A stretch of 12,042 nt of DNA. It comes from JALZAA01 sp046727755 (lineage in GTDB: Bacteria; Actinomycetota; Acidimicrobiia; IMCC26256; JACDBD01). Made by a program: the position numbers and the translations under genes. This document shows positions 1 through 5,807 of the stretch, piece after piece. The DNA lies in NCBI GenBank assembly GCA_046727755.1, contig JBKPDG010000004.1, positions 1-12,042 of the forward strand. The letters run 5' to 3'. The notes beneath the pieces are model-generated. The model did no database searches, was not told the DNA's origin, and saw nothing but the letters and a program-made list of their open reading frames with translations. Position 1 is the first letter of the stretch. Every line of letters begins with the position of its first letter.

Positions 1-1013
1 GGCTGCGCCAGCCGCTCGTGCCCAACATCGCCGTCGAGCCCGCGGAGGCCGACGGACGCCTCGACGCCCGCATCCGCGCCGGACGGCGGGGGCGCCACAC
101 GCTCCCGAACCCGGCTGCGAGGGTGCGCGGCCCGCTCGGGCTCGCGGCTTGGTACCGGCGGGGCGGGGACCCGGCCGAGGTGCTCGTGTACCCCGACCTG
201 CCGGCGGCGTGGCGGCTCGTGCTCGCGGTGCGCCAGGGTCGGTTTCGCGACCCGGGACGCCTCACTCGCGGGCCGCTCGGGCTCGGCACCGACTTCGAGT
301 CGATCCGCGACTACTTGCCCGACGACGACATCCGCCAGGTCAACTGGCGGGCGACGGCGCGCCTGGGCCGGCCCATGAGCAACCAGTACCGGGTGGAGCA
401 GGACCGCGACGTCGTGTGCCTTCTCGACGCCGGCCGGCTGATGGCGGCGCCGCTCGGCGATCGCACGCGCCTCGACACCACCGTCGACGCCGCCACCGCG
501 GTCGCGCTCGTCGCCGACGAGGTGGGGGACCGGGCCGGCGTCATCGCGTTCGACGATCGCGTGCGACGTCGTCTGCCGCCGGCGCGGGGTGGCGGCGATG
601 CCGTCGTGCGCGCCGTGTTCGACGTGGAGCCCACGATGGTCGACTCGGACTACGAGCTCGCGTTCCGTGCCGTCGGGAGCGGCAAGCGCGCCTTCGTGCT
701 CGTGCTCACCGACCTGCTCGAGGAGGCGGCCGCGCAACCTCTCCTCGACGCGATGCCCATGCTCGCCCGCAGGCACGCCGTCGTCGTCGCCGGTGTCGCC
801 GACCCCGACCTCGAGCAGATGGTGCACATGCCGCCACGGGCGCCTGCCGACGTCTACGCCGCCGCCGTCGCGATCGACGTGCTCGACGCGCGCGCCCGCG
901 TCGCCGCCCAGTTGCGCCGCGCCGGCGCCGACGTCGTCGAGGCGCGCCCCGACCTGCTACCGAACGCGTGCGTCGGCGCCTACCTCAGGGCGAAGGAACG
1001 GGCGCGGCTGTAA
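1..1013 (+). CDS. DUF58 domain protein (5' end outside window)
   Basis: C-terminal part of a DUF58 protein, a family with a vWA-like fold that is typically membrane-anchored and encoded beside MoxR AAA+ ATPases. The frame is open to the left edge. A GTG at 18 exists, but the codons before it are also open and the N-terminal membrane hairpin usual in the family is missing, so the true start is upstream. Counting from the GTG, the DUF58 core spans about residues 88-140: a GTDFESIRDY segment, an acidic PDDD, then VNWRATARLGRP and a QYRVEQDRDV strand leading to LLDAGRLM. In many relatives that last motif is a metal-site-like DxSxS; here it reads D-A-G-R-L, so the metal site is probably not canonical. 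TAA stop at 1011-1013. The gene converges on the SpoIIM-like gene and their 3' ends overlap by 29 bases. The family assignment is firm; its molecular role is not known. Confidence 0.9.
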   Translation, partial: LRQPLVPNIAVEPAEADGRLDARIRAGRRGRHTLPNPAARVRGPLGLAAWYRRGGDPAEVLVYPDLPAAWRLVLAVRQGRFRDPGRLTRGPLGLGTDFESIRDYLPDDDIRQVNWRATARLGRPMSNQYRVEQDRDVVCLLDAGRLMAAPLGDRTRLDTTVDAATAVALVADEVGDRAGVIAFDDRVRRRLPPARGGGDAVVRAVFDVEPTMVDSDYELAFRAVGSGKRAFVLVLTDLLEEAAAQPLLDAMPMLARRHAVVVAGVADPDLEQMVHMPPRAPADVYAAAVAIDVLDARARVAAQLRRAGADVVEARPDLLPNACVGAYLRAKERARL

Positions 1014-2043
1014 CCACATGATGCGTATCTGAGCGACGCGTGGCGTCGTCGAGATACGCATCAGTGCGTGCCGGACGCCCTCGCCAGAAGACCAATGCCC
1101 AGTAGACGGCGGCGAGGCTGAAGCCGACGGTGATGACCGGGCCGAGGCCGAGGCCCCGCGGCGTGATGAAGCCCTCGACGAGCCCGGCCAGCACGAGCCA
1201 CGGCGCGGTTCCCAGCACGATCTCGACGGCGACGCGCGCTTCCGCGGCGAGCGCGACCCCGCGGCGGCGGTGCCCCGGGCTCACGAGCGCCCATCCCATG
1301 CGCAGCCCCGCCGCGCTCGCGACCACGACGCAGGACAGCTCGAGCACGCCGTGGGCGGTGACGAGCTCGAAGAACGGCTTACCGTTGCCGGCCCAGATCG
1401 ACAGTCCCGTGATCGCCCCGAACAGCACGCCCTGGTAGACGAGCAGTGCCGCGGTGCCGATCCCGGCGGCGATCCCGCCCGCGAACGCGACGATCGTCAC
1501 CCGGATGTTGTTGGTGAAGATCTTGCTCGAGAAGGCCGCTTGCTCGTCGGTCGTGAGCCCGAGGTCCGTGCCGCGCTCGCGCGGCTCGGTCACCGACCGG
1601 TACTCGGACGGCACAACGCCGCTTGCCGCGCCCGGGTCGCGCACCGCCCACACCGAGGCGAGCACCCACGGGCCGAACAGCAACAGAGCCGAGATGATCA
1701 GCAGCGCGGGCCGTTCGCGCACGCGCCGCCAGTAGCCCGTCGTGGCGAACTCGGCCACCGTTCCGCCCCGGCTGGCGCGGTCGTAGACGAGCGGACGGGC
1801 GCGGGTCACGAGCGCCTCGAGCCGGGCGACGGCGGGATCGCCGGCGAAGCGCCGGCGGGCGAGGGCGAGATCGGCCGCGGTGGCGCGATACAGCGCGCCG
1901 AGCCTGCGCACCCCGTCGGGACCCAACGACTCGGCTCGCCGCCCCGCCTGCGCGACCAGCGCGTCGAGCTCGCGCCACCGGTCCCGGCGTGTATCCACGA
2001 AGACGTCGAGGTTCAGACCGGGACCCCTCTTTCGTGCTCTCAC
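985..2043 (-). CDS. SpoIIM-like (DUF95 / stage II sporulation protein M family) membrane protein
   Basis: Integral membrane protein of the SpoIIM family, which is widespread in non-sporulating actinobacteria and usually neighbours RDD, DUF58 and MoxR genes. From the GTG at 2043 it has 352 residues. A soluble charged N-terminus (about 1-110) is followed by hydrophobic segments at about 112-134, 181-215, 228-254, 273-292 and 301-320. The conserved loop motif AHGVLELS is at 230-237. The C-terminus after the last segment is short and polar. The start is uncertain. Family members usually begin M-x-L-D-x-F-V, which here corresponds to a CTG at 2016 preceded by a good AGAGGGG ribosome site about 7 bases upstream; the GTG at 2043 has only a weak site. 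TGA stop at 985-987, within the DUF58 gene. The in-frame extension upstream to 2580 runs antisense through the RDD gene and is not credible. Function in this organism is unknown. Confidence 0.85.
   Translation of the reverse strand: MRARKRGPGLNLDVFVDTRRDRWRELDALVAQAGRRAESLGPDGVRRLGALYRATAADLALARRRFAGDPAVARLEALVTRARPLVYDRASRGGTVAEFATTGYWRRVRERPALLIISALLLFGPWVLASVWAVRDPGAASGVVPSEYRSVTEPRERGTDLGLTTDEQAAFSSKIFTNNIRVTIVAFAGGIAAGIGTAALLVYQGVLFGAITGLSIWAGNGKPFFELVTAHGVLELSCVVVASAAGLRMGWALVSPGHRRRGVALAAEARVAVEIVLGTAPWLVLAGLVEGFITPRGLGLGPVITVGFSLAAVYWALVFWRGRPARTDAYLDDATRRSDTHHVVTAAPVPSP
1019..1063. terminator. 12-bp perfect inverted repeat between convergent genes (probable terminator)
   Basis: The arms TGATGCGTATCT (1019-1030) and AGATACGCATCA (1052-1063) are perfect reverse complements. 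Inside them a second 6-bp stem, CGACGC (1034-1039) with GCGTCG (1043-1048), closes a 3-base loop. The structure starts five bases after the DUF58 stop, a position expected of a terminator. There is no T-run on either side, so it is not a classic intrinsic terminator; actinobacterial terminators often lack the T-run. It lies inside the coding end of the opposite-strand gene (residues about 327-342). A protein-binding operator is an alternative reading. Confidence 0.65.
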
Positions 2044-2046
2044 TGT

Positions 2047-2061
2047 TACTTTCGCCCGGTG
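2047..2061 (+). promoter_or_regulatory. Probable leaderless promoter of the RDD gene
   Basis: TACTTT (2047-2052) fits the actinobacterial -10 consensus TANNNT and ends six bases before the GTG start at 2059. No Shine-Dalgarno sequence precedes that start. This spacing puts the transcription start on or next to the GTG, the usual arrangement for leaderless mRNA. On the other strand, GTAACAGT over the same bases could serve as the -10 of the divergent SpoIIM-like gene. No clear -35 box is visible. Confidence 0.45.
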
Positions 2062-2793
2062 GCCACTCTCGACGACCGGGTCACCATCGCGACGCCGGAA
2101 GGCATCGAGCTCGAGCTGGTGCTGGCCGGGGTCGGGTCTCGGTTCGCGGCCGCGCTCCTCGACATCGTCGTCCAGCTCGGCGCCATCTTCGCGCTGGCCA
2201 TCGTCCTGGGACCGCTCGGCAGCAGCGGGTACGTGGTCGCGGCGTATCTCGTGGCGACCTTCCTCATCCTGTTCGCGTACGACATCGTGCTCGAGACGTG
2301 GAACCGCGGCCGGAGCATCGGGAAGCTCGCCGCTGGTTTGCGCGTCGTGCGCGTCGGCGGCGAGCCCGAAGGGTTCCTCACCGCGGCCGTGCGCAACTTC
2401 CTCCGCATCGTCGATTTCCTGCCCGCGTTCTACGTCGTCGGCGTGATCTCGATTCTGGTCACGGGCCGGAACCAACGCCTCGGTGACCTCGCCGCCGGAA
2501 CGCTCGTCGTGCGCGAGCGGCGACCGGCGGTGATGCCGGCGGCAACGTACGTTCCGCCGCCAAGTGTGGCGGCGCCGCATCTCGAATGGGACGTCAGCGG
2601 AGTGAGCGTCGACGACGTCGCGACGCTCCGGCAGTTCCTCGAACGGCGCGTCTCACTGAGTCCCGGCGCCCGCGCGCACCTCGCGACCGATCTCGCTGCG
2701 CGCGTGCGACCGAAGGTCGTCGGCGCGCCCGAAGGATGGCATCCCGAGAGCTTCCTCGAGGGCGTCGTCGCGGCGAAGACAGCCCGGGGATAG
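2059..2793 (+). CDS. RDD family membrane protein with C-terminal extension
   Basis: Predicted 244-residue RDD family protein. The family is named for conserved Arg/Asp/Asp positions in its membrane segments, and some members have been linked to cation transport. Visible elements: R28 and D35 in the first membrane segment (about 28-52), a second segment at about 57-77, the GRSIGKLAAGLRVV motif at about 84-97, a third segment at about 118-135, and the closing QRLGDLAAGTLVVRE with D143. The last 85 residues or so form a soluble tail that is rich in Pro at first and then helical and charged (a VDDVATLRQFLERR stretch). A similar tail is common in RDD proteins encoded beside SpoIIM genes. The start is the GTG at 2059, chosen because the conserved region begins a few residues later and because of the leaderless -10. 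TAG stop. Divergent from the SpoIIM-like gene. Family assignment is secure; the substrate is unknown. Confidence 0.85.
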   Translation: MATLDDRVTIATPEGIELELVLAGVGSRFAAALLDIVVQLGAIFALAIVLGPLGSSGYVVAAYLVATFLILFAYDIVLETWNRGRSIGKLAAGLRVVRVGGEPEGFLTAAVRNFLRIVDFLPAFYVVGVISILVTGRNQRLGDLAAGTLVVRERRPAVMPAATYVPPPSVAAPHLEWDVSGVSVDDVATLRQFLERRVSLSPGARAHLATDLAARVRPKVVGAPEGWHPESFLEGVVAAKTARG

Positions 2794-2811
2794 CGCGTCG
2801 CTTCCGGCTAC

Positions 2812-2828
2812 TACGCTCGCCGGTCGTG
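2812..2828 (+). promoter_or_regulatory. Probable leaderless -10 of the DUF2752-RDD pair
   Basis: TACGCT (2812-2817) matches TANNNT and ends eight bases before the GTG at 2826. No purine-rich ribosome site lies between. Only 32 bases separate this gene from the RDD stop, so read-through from the upstream gene is also possible. Confidence 0.35.
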
Positions 2829-3257
2829 AGTACGGCGACGGCGCCGACAGCCGCGACGCCCGCGGTCCCCGACGCACCGCCCCCGACAAAAGGGACGACC
2901 GCGCTCGGCATCGACCTCAAGCCGCTGCGCGTCGCCGGGGCGGGGATGCTCGCCATCGCCGCCGTCCGGCCGTGGCTGCCGGCGACGCTCGGGCCGCCGT
3001 GCCCGCTGCGCACCGTGACCGGCGTGCCGTGCCCGTTCTGCGGGATGACGCGCGGCGTCACCGCCCTCGTGCACGGCCACGTGAGCGCGGCGTTCACGTA
3101 CAACCCGGGCGCGTTCCTCGTGGTGGCGATGGCGATCGTGCTGCTCGTCGCGTGGCGCTGGCAGCGGGTGCGAATCCCGGTGTGGGCGGTGTTCCTGTTC
3201 TTCGCCGCACTGTGGGCGTTCCAGCTGTTCAAGTACTCCACCGGAAGACCGCTGTAG
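2826..3257 (+). CDS. DUF2752 domain small membrane protein
   Basis: Predicted 143-residue membrane protein. Residues 1-33 are low-complexity (Thr, Ala, Pro) and probably cytoplasmic. A hydrophobic segment around 36-52 is followed by the DUF2752 signature GVPCPFCGMTRG at about 66-77. Cys69 and Cys72 form a CxxC with a further Cys59 just upstream, suggesting a disulfide or metal-binding loop at the membrane surface. An N-P-G motif follows at about 93-95, then two more segments at about 96-112 and 118-136. GTG start at 2826, chosen because the protein begins naturally there and a -10 sits just upstream; the frame is open for 240 bases further but lies inside the previous gene. Its TAG stop shares one base with the next gene's GTG, so the two are translationally coupled. 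The function of DUF2752 is unknown. Confidence 0.85.
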   Translation: MSTATAPTAATPAVPDAPPPTKGTTALGIDLKPLRVAGAGMLAIAAVRPWLPATLGPPCPLRTVTGVPCPFCGMTRGVTALVHGHVSAAFTYNPGAFLVVAMAIVLLVAWRWQRVRIPVWAVFLFFAALWAFQLFKYSTGRPL

Positions 3258-3718
3258 TGACCCAGCCTGTCCCGCCTCCCGGCGGCGCGCCGGCAGGACC
3301 GTCGGGCCCGCGGGCCGACTTCTGGTACCGCCTCGGTGGCTTCCTGATCGACTGGGTGATCCTGAGCATCATCGGCCAGCTCATCGGGTTGCTCTTCAGT
3401 CGCAGCATCGTGTCGCAGATCCTCATCGGCCTCGCCGCCGGCATCGCGTACAGCGTCTACTTCATCGGCAGCGGCAGCGGCCAGACGCCGGGCATGCGCC
3501 TGCTGGGCATTCGCGCCATCGACGCTCGCACGCACGGCCGGATCGAGTACGGCACCGCCTTCGTGCGGTACCTCGTGGCGATCGGGTCCGGGCTCGCCTG
3601 CTACGTCGGATACCTGTGGATGCTGTGGGATCCCGAGAAGCAGACGTGGCAGGACAAGGTGGCGGGCACGTACGTGGTCCCGACCTCGGCGTATCCGGTC
3701 GAGCGGTGGCCAGGCTGA
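3257..3718 (+). CDS. Short RDD family membrane protein
   Basis: Predicted 153-residue RDD protein, close to the minimal size of the family and lacking the long tail of the RDD protein encoded at 2059-2793. A Pro/Gly-rich N-terminus (1-19) precedes RADFWYRLGGFLIDW, with the defining Arg at 25 and Asp at 32. Membrane segments lie at about 26-48, 51-71 and 102-124. The middle motif GQTPGMRLLGIRAI (about 75-88) and the terminal WQDKVAGTYVV with D133 are typical. The GTG start overlaps the DUF2752 stop by one base (TAGTG), which decides the start and implies coupling. TGA stop. DUF2752 and RDD proteins are often paired, but the transported substrate, if any, cannot be inferred. Confidence 0.85.
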   Translation: MTQPVPPPGGAPAGPSGPRADFWYRLGGFLIDWVILSIIGQLIGLLFSRSIVSQILIGLAAGIAYSVYFIGSGSGQTPGMRLLGIRAIDARTHGRIEYGTAFVRYLVAIGSGLACYVGYLWMLWDPEKQTWQDKVAGTYVVPTSAYPVERWPG

Positions 3719-3744
3719 CCCGTTCGGTCCTCCGCGCGCAGCCG

Positions 3745-3773
3745 TAGACCCTCACCACGCGCGTCGATAGGGT
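3745..3773 (+). promoter_or_regulatory. Promoter candidate upstream of the DUF4190 pair
   Basis: In the 96-base gap after the RDD gene, TAGACC (3745-3750, four of six matches to TTGACA) and TAGGGT (3768-3773, a TANNNT -10) are separated by exactly 17 bases. The predicted transcript would start near 3780, giving a leader of about 35 bases that contains the AGGGAGG ribosome site of the next gene. The rest of the gap shows no other structure. Confidence 0.45.
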
Positions 3774-3814
3774 ACGCGCCGTTTGCGAGAAGCTGAGGCG
3801 AGGGAGGCCACCCG

Positions 3815-4141
3815 ATGACCGCGACACCGCCGGAAGAACCGGACCGCGGGCCCGCACCGCCGCCGCCCCCGCCGCAACCAGCGACGCCGTCTTACTCGGC
3901 AGGCGGCACGTCGGGCACGCCGAAGACGAACGGGCTAGCCATCGCGTCACTCGTTTGCGGCATCGTCGGCTGCTTCTGGATCACCGCCATCGTCGCGATC
4001 GTGCTCGGCTTCATCGCCCGAAACCAGATCCGGGAATCCAGTGGCACGCAGCAGGGAGACGGAATGGCGCTGGCCGGGATCATCCTCGGCTTCGTGTGGG
4101 TCGGCCTCGGGATCATCCAATTCGGCTTCGTGCTCACGTGA
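3815..4141 (+). CDS. DUF4190 small membrane protein, copy 1
   Basis: Predicted 108-residue protein. Residues 1-35 are Pro-rich and probably cytoplasmic. The DUF4190 core starts with TPKTNGLAIASLV at about 35-47. It has two hydrophobic helices (about 41-66 and 84-107) joined by a basic/polar loop containing ARNQIRESSGTQQGDG. This helix, Q-I-x-x-S-x-G-T-Q loop, helix layout is diagnostic of the family. The ATG at 3815 is preceded by AGGGAGG at good spacing. The protein is strongly similar to the next gene product, so the two arose by tandem duplication. DUF4190 proteins are common in actinobacteria and have no established function; a role in membrane or envelope organisation would be a guess. 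Confidence 0.85.
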   Translation: MTATPPEEPDRGPAPPPPPPQPATPSYSAGGTSGTPKTNGLAIASLVCGIVGCFWITAIVAIVLGFIARNQIRESSGTQQGDGMALAGIILGFVWVGLGIIQFGFVLT

Positions 4142-4190
4142 TCCCGCGCTGGCTCATCGGGGCAGATCTCGTGCCGTTGGGAGGACCATC

Positions 4191-4628
4191 GTGAGCACCG
4201 TGCCGCCGGACGACGAGAGCCCGCAGCCCCCGCCTCCCCCCCAACCGCCGCCGTCGGCTCCCCCGCCGGGACCGACGCCGCCGCCCGCGCCGCCCTCGTA
4301 CGGACAGCCGGCGGGTGGCTACGGCTACCAATCCACCCCGAAGACCAACGGGCTCGCAATCGCGTCGTTGGTGCTCGGCATCGCACAGATCTTCATCTGC
4401 ATCGTCGGCGGGATCCTCGCGTTGGTGTTCGGGTACATCTCCCGGCGCCAGATCGACGAGTCGGGCGGCACCCAAGGCGGGCGCGGCCTGGCGATCGCCG
4501 GGATCATCCTGGGCTGGGTCGGCATCGGCCTCGGCATCGTGTACATCGTCGTGATCATCATCGCCGTGCTCGTCTCGGACGACGACGACACCGCCCAGGC
4601 GATGGTCCGGTACGCACTGTCGTCCTAG
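4191..4628 (+). CDS. DUF4190 small membrane protein, copy 2
   Basis: Predicted 145-residue paralogue of the gene 49 bases upstream. The N-terminus (1-49) is extreme in Pro (runs of five and three Pro) followed by a Tyr/Gly patch. The core then begins with the same TPKTNGLAIASLV block (about 49-61). Hydrophobic helices lie at about 54-82 and 99-128, with the loop SRRQIDESGGTQGGRG between them. The C-terminus carries an acidic SDDDD cluster after the second helix, absent from copy 1. GTG start with GGGAGGA about seven bases upstream. The frame is open further 5' but runs across copy 1, so the GTG is preferred. TAG stop, four bases before the YbjQ remnant. Probably co-transcribed with copy 1. 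Function unknown. Confidence 0.85.
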   Translation: MSTVPPDDESPQPPPPPQPPPSAPPPGPTPPPAPPSYGQPAGGYGYQSTPKTNGLAIASLVLGIAQIFICIVGGILALVFGYISRRQIDESGGTQGGRGLAIAGIILGWVGIGLGIVYIVVIIIAVLVSDDDDTAQAMVRYALSS

Positions 4629-4632
4629 CTGC

Positions 4633-4843
4633 GTGGCCTCGACCCCGCTCTCCGACGAGCGGCTGCCGATCTTCACCTCGAACACATTCGAGATCCCCGG
4701 GCTTCAGAATGATCGAGCACGCCAAGGCCCTCGGCGGCAACGCCGTCGTCGGCGTCACGTTCGACTCCAACAGCCTCGGCGAGAACGGGGCGCTGGCGGA
4801 GTTCGTCGCCTACGGCTCGGCGGTCGTCGTCAAGACGAGCTGA
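4633..4843 (+). pseudogene. YbjQ/UPF0145 family gene with internal deletion and frame change
   Basis: Two pieces of a YbjQ (UPF0145, putative heavy-metal-binding) protein lie next to each other in different frames. From the GTG at 4633 the first frame reads about 25 residues ending NTFEIPGLQ, the usual YbjQ N-terminal strand. After the CAG at 4705-4707 the family match moves to the next frame at an ATG (4709), which reads MIEHAKALGGNAVVGV and continues through LGENG and an AYGSAVVV ending to a TGA at 4841. That is the normal YbjQ C-terminal half. About 50 residues that normally join these parts (the region with the glycine-rich turn and the helix before the ALG-NAVVG segment) are absent. The first frame otherwise runs on antisense to the DUF4234 genes and does not look like protein. 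The 44-residue C-terminal piece could still be translated. A sequencing or assembly deletion is the main alternative. Confidence 0.7.
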
Positions 4844-4850
4844 CGCGCAA

Positions 4851-4874
4851 AGGGGCGGCCCGGGGGCCGCCCCT
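4851..4874. terminator. 10-bp GC-rich hairpin between convergent transcription units
   Basis: AGGGGCGGCC (4851-4860) and GGCCGCCCCT (4865-4874) form a perfect 10-bp stem with the loop CGGG. It starts eight bases after the YbjQ remnant and lies 22 bases beyond the stop of the minus-strand DUF4234 gene, so it can end transcription from both sides. No T-run follows on either strand. Confidence 0.7.
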
Positions 4875-4896
4875 CCACGTTCGAGTGCTCCGGGGG

Positions 4897-5286
4897 TTAG
4901 GGCCGAACCGCCCCGTGCGCCTCCCAGAACGCGCTCAACGCGTTCTGCGTCTTCGCCAGCCAGATGAAGTGGCCGACGATCGGCAACAGGATCCACAAAC
5001 CGGTGACGCCGGTGACCGGCGGCTCCTGCCCTTCCGCTCCATAGAGGTGCCCGACCTCGGACGACATGATGAACGGGTTCACGACGCCGATGACGAAGGC
5101 GAGAATCAGCCCGACGAGACCGCCGATGCCGTTCCCGCTGTAGTCCTTCATCTCCTGGAACGTCTTGTACGTCCACACCAGGAAATAGATGCCCAGCGTG
5201 ACGAGTGACAAGAGGAAGACGACGACCCAACCGCGCGGCTTGCCGAGCGGACGCCCACCTGCCGGCGCGGGTGCTGGTTGTGCCAT
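4897..5286 (-). CDS. DUF4234 small membrane protein, copy 2
   Basis: Predicted 129-residue membrane protein. A short Pro/Ala N-terminus with a basic patch (GRPLGKPRG) precedes the first helix at about 19-40, which carries the family motif SLVTLGIYFLVWTY. A second helix lies at about 53-74. A polar stretch YGAEGQEPPV at about 82-91 leads to GLWILLPIVGHFIWL (about 96-110) and an amphipathic tail ALSAFWEAHGA. ATG start with GAAAGGG upstream, TAA stop. It lies 27 bases downstream of copy 1 and the two proteins align along their whole length, which indicates a tandem duplication in one operon. DUF4234 has no known biochemical function. Confidence 0.85.
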   Translation of the reverse strand: MAQPAPAPAGGRPLGKPRGWVVVFLLSLVTLGIYFLVWTYKTFQEMKDYSGNGIGGLVGLILAFVIGVVNPFIMSSEVGHLYGAEGQEPPVTGVTGLWILLPIVGHFIWLAKTQNALSAFWEAHGAVRP

Positions 5287-5313
5287 GTGACGGCCCTTTC
5301 GTGAGGAGCTGGA

Positions 5314-5709
5314 TTACGACGGGAGCGGGGCCGCGCCCTTCGACACCCAGTAGTCGTTCAGGGCGACCTGCACGCGGTTCATGTACAGGAACCAGCCCGC
5401 GATCGGGATCAACAGCCAGAGCCCTTCGATCGGCTCCACCGGCGACTCCCTGCCGTCAGCCTGGTACATCTTCTGGATCTCGACGATCACGAGGAACCAG
5501 CCCGCCACCAGCCAGCTCAGCAGCGCGCCGAGGCCGCCGCCCAGGCCCTCGCCGTTGTGCTGCTTGAGCTCCTCGAAGGTCAGGTAGGCCCAGTACAGGC
5601 CGTAGATACCGCAGGTGACCAGGCTCAGCAGGGCCACCGTCGTCGGGTTCCGCGGCTCCCCGATGGGGCCGCGGCCTCCGACCGCGGGTGTGGGTTGCGG
5701 TTGCGTCAT
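5314..5709 (-). CDS. DUF4234 small membrane protein, copy 1
   Basis: Predicted 131-residue paralogue of the next gene in the operon. A Pro-rich N-terminus (1-20) is followed by a first helix with SLVTCGIYGLYWAYLTFEEL (about 29-48), a Gly-rich turn (EGLGGGLG, about 54-61) and a second helix at about 60-79. The polar YQADGRESPVEP segment (about 82-93) precedes GLWLLIPIAGWFLYMNRVQ (about 96-114) and ends with ALNDYWVSKGAA. ATG at 5709 with AGGAGAGA upstream; TAA stop. A promoter with a TTGACT -35 lies 34-62 bases upstream. Possible roles such as a small membrane scaffold are unproven. Confidence 0.85.
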   Translation of the reverse strand: MTQPQPTPAVGGRGPIGEPRNPTTVALLSLVTCGIYGLYWAYLTFEELKQHNGEGLGGGLGALLSWLVAGWFLVIVEIQKMYQADGRESPVEPIEGLWLLIPIAGWFLYMNRVQVALNDYWVSKGAAPLPS

Positions 5710-5742
5710 CGACTCTCTCCTGTCTCTCTCGCGAACGGGGAC

Positions 5743-5771
5743 TGCCTATCGGGCAGGGCGGCGAAAGTCAA
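5743..5771 (-). promoter_or_regulatory. Promoter of the DUF4234 pair
   Basis: On the minus strand TTGACT (5771-5766, five of six matches to the -35 consensus) is followed after exactly 17 bases by TAGGCA (5748-5743) as a weak -10. The predicted start of transcription is near 5736, giving a leader of about 27 bases with the AGGAGAGA ribosome site. It lies in the 98-base gap between recR and the DUF4234 gene; no clear terminator for recR is visible there. Confidence 0.5.
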
Positions 5772-5807
5772 CGACCACTGCGCCGGAGTCCGATGCCAAA
5801 CGGTGCA

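Noticed and set aside
1270..2058. Long plus-strand open frame ahead of the RDD start
   Set aside because: It is antisense to the SpoIIM-like gene with a His/Arg/Pro-rich composition; the RDD homology begins only after 2059.
2017..2580. Upstream extension of the minus-strand SpoIIM-like frame (an open frame to 2580)
   Set aside because: It runs antisense to the RDD gene, is rich in Asp/Glu/Arg as expected from the complement of high-GC coding DNA, and has no family resemblance.
4844..5208. Continuation of the YbjQ first frame past the remnant as a real protein
   Set aside because: After the junction the residues are Arg/Pro/Asp-rich with no similarity to any family, cross the GC hairpin and lie antisense to the DUF4234 gene.
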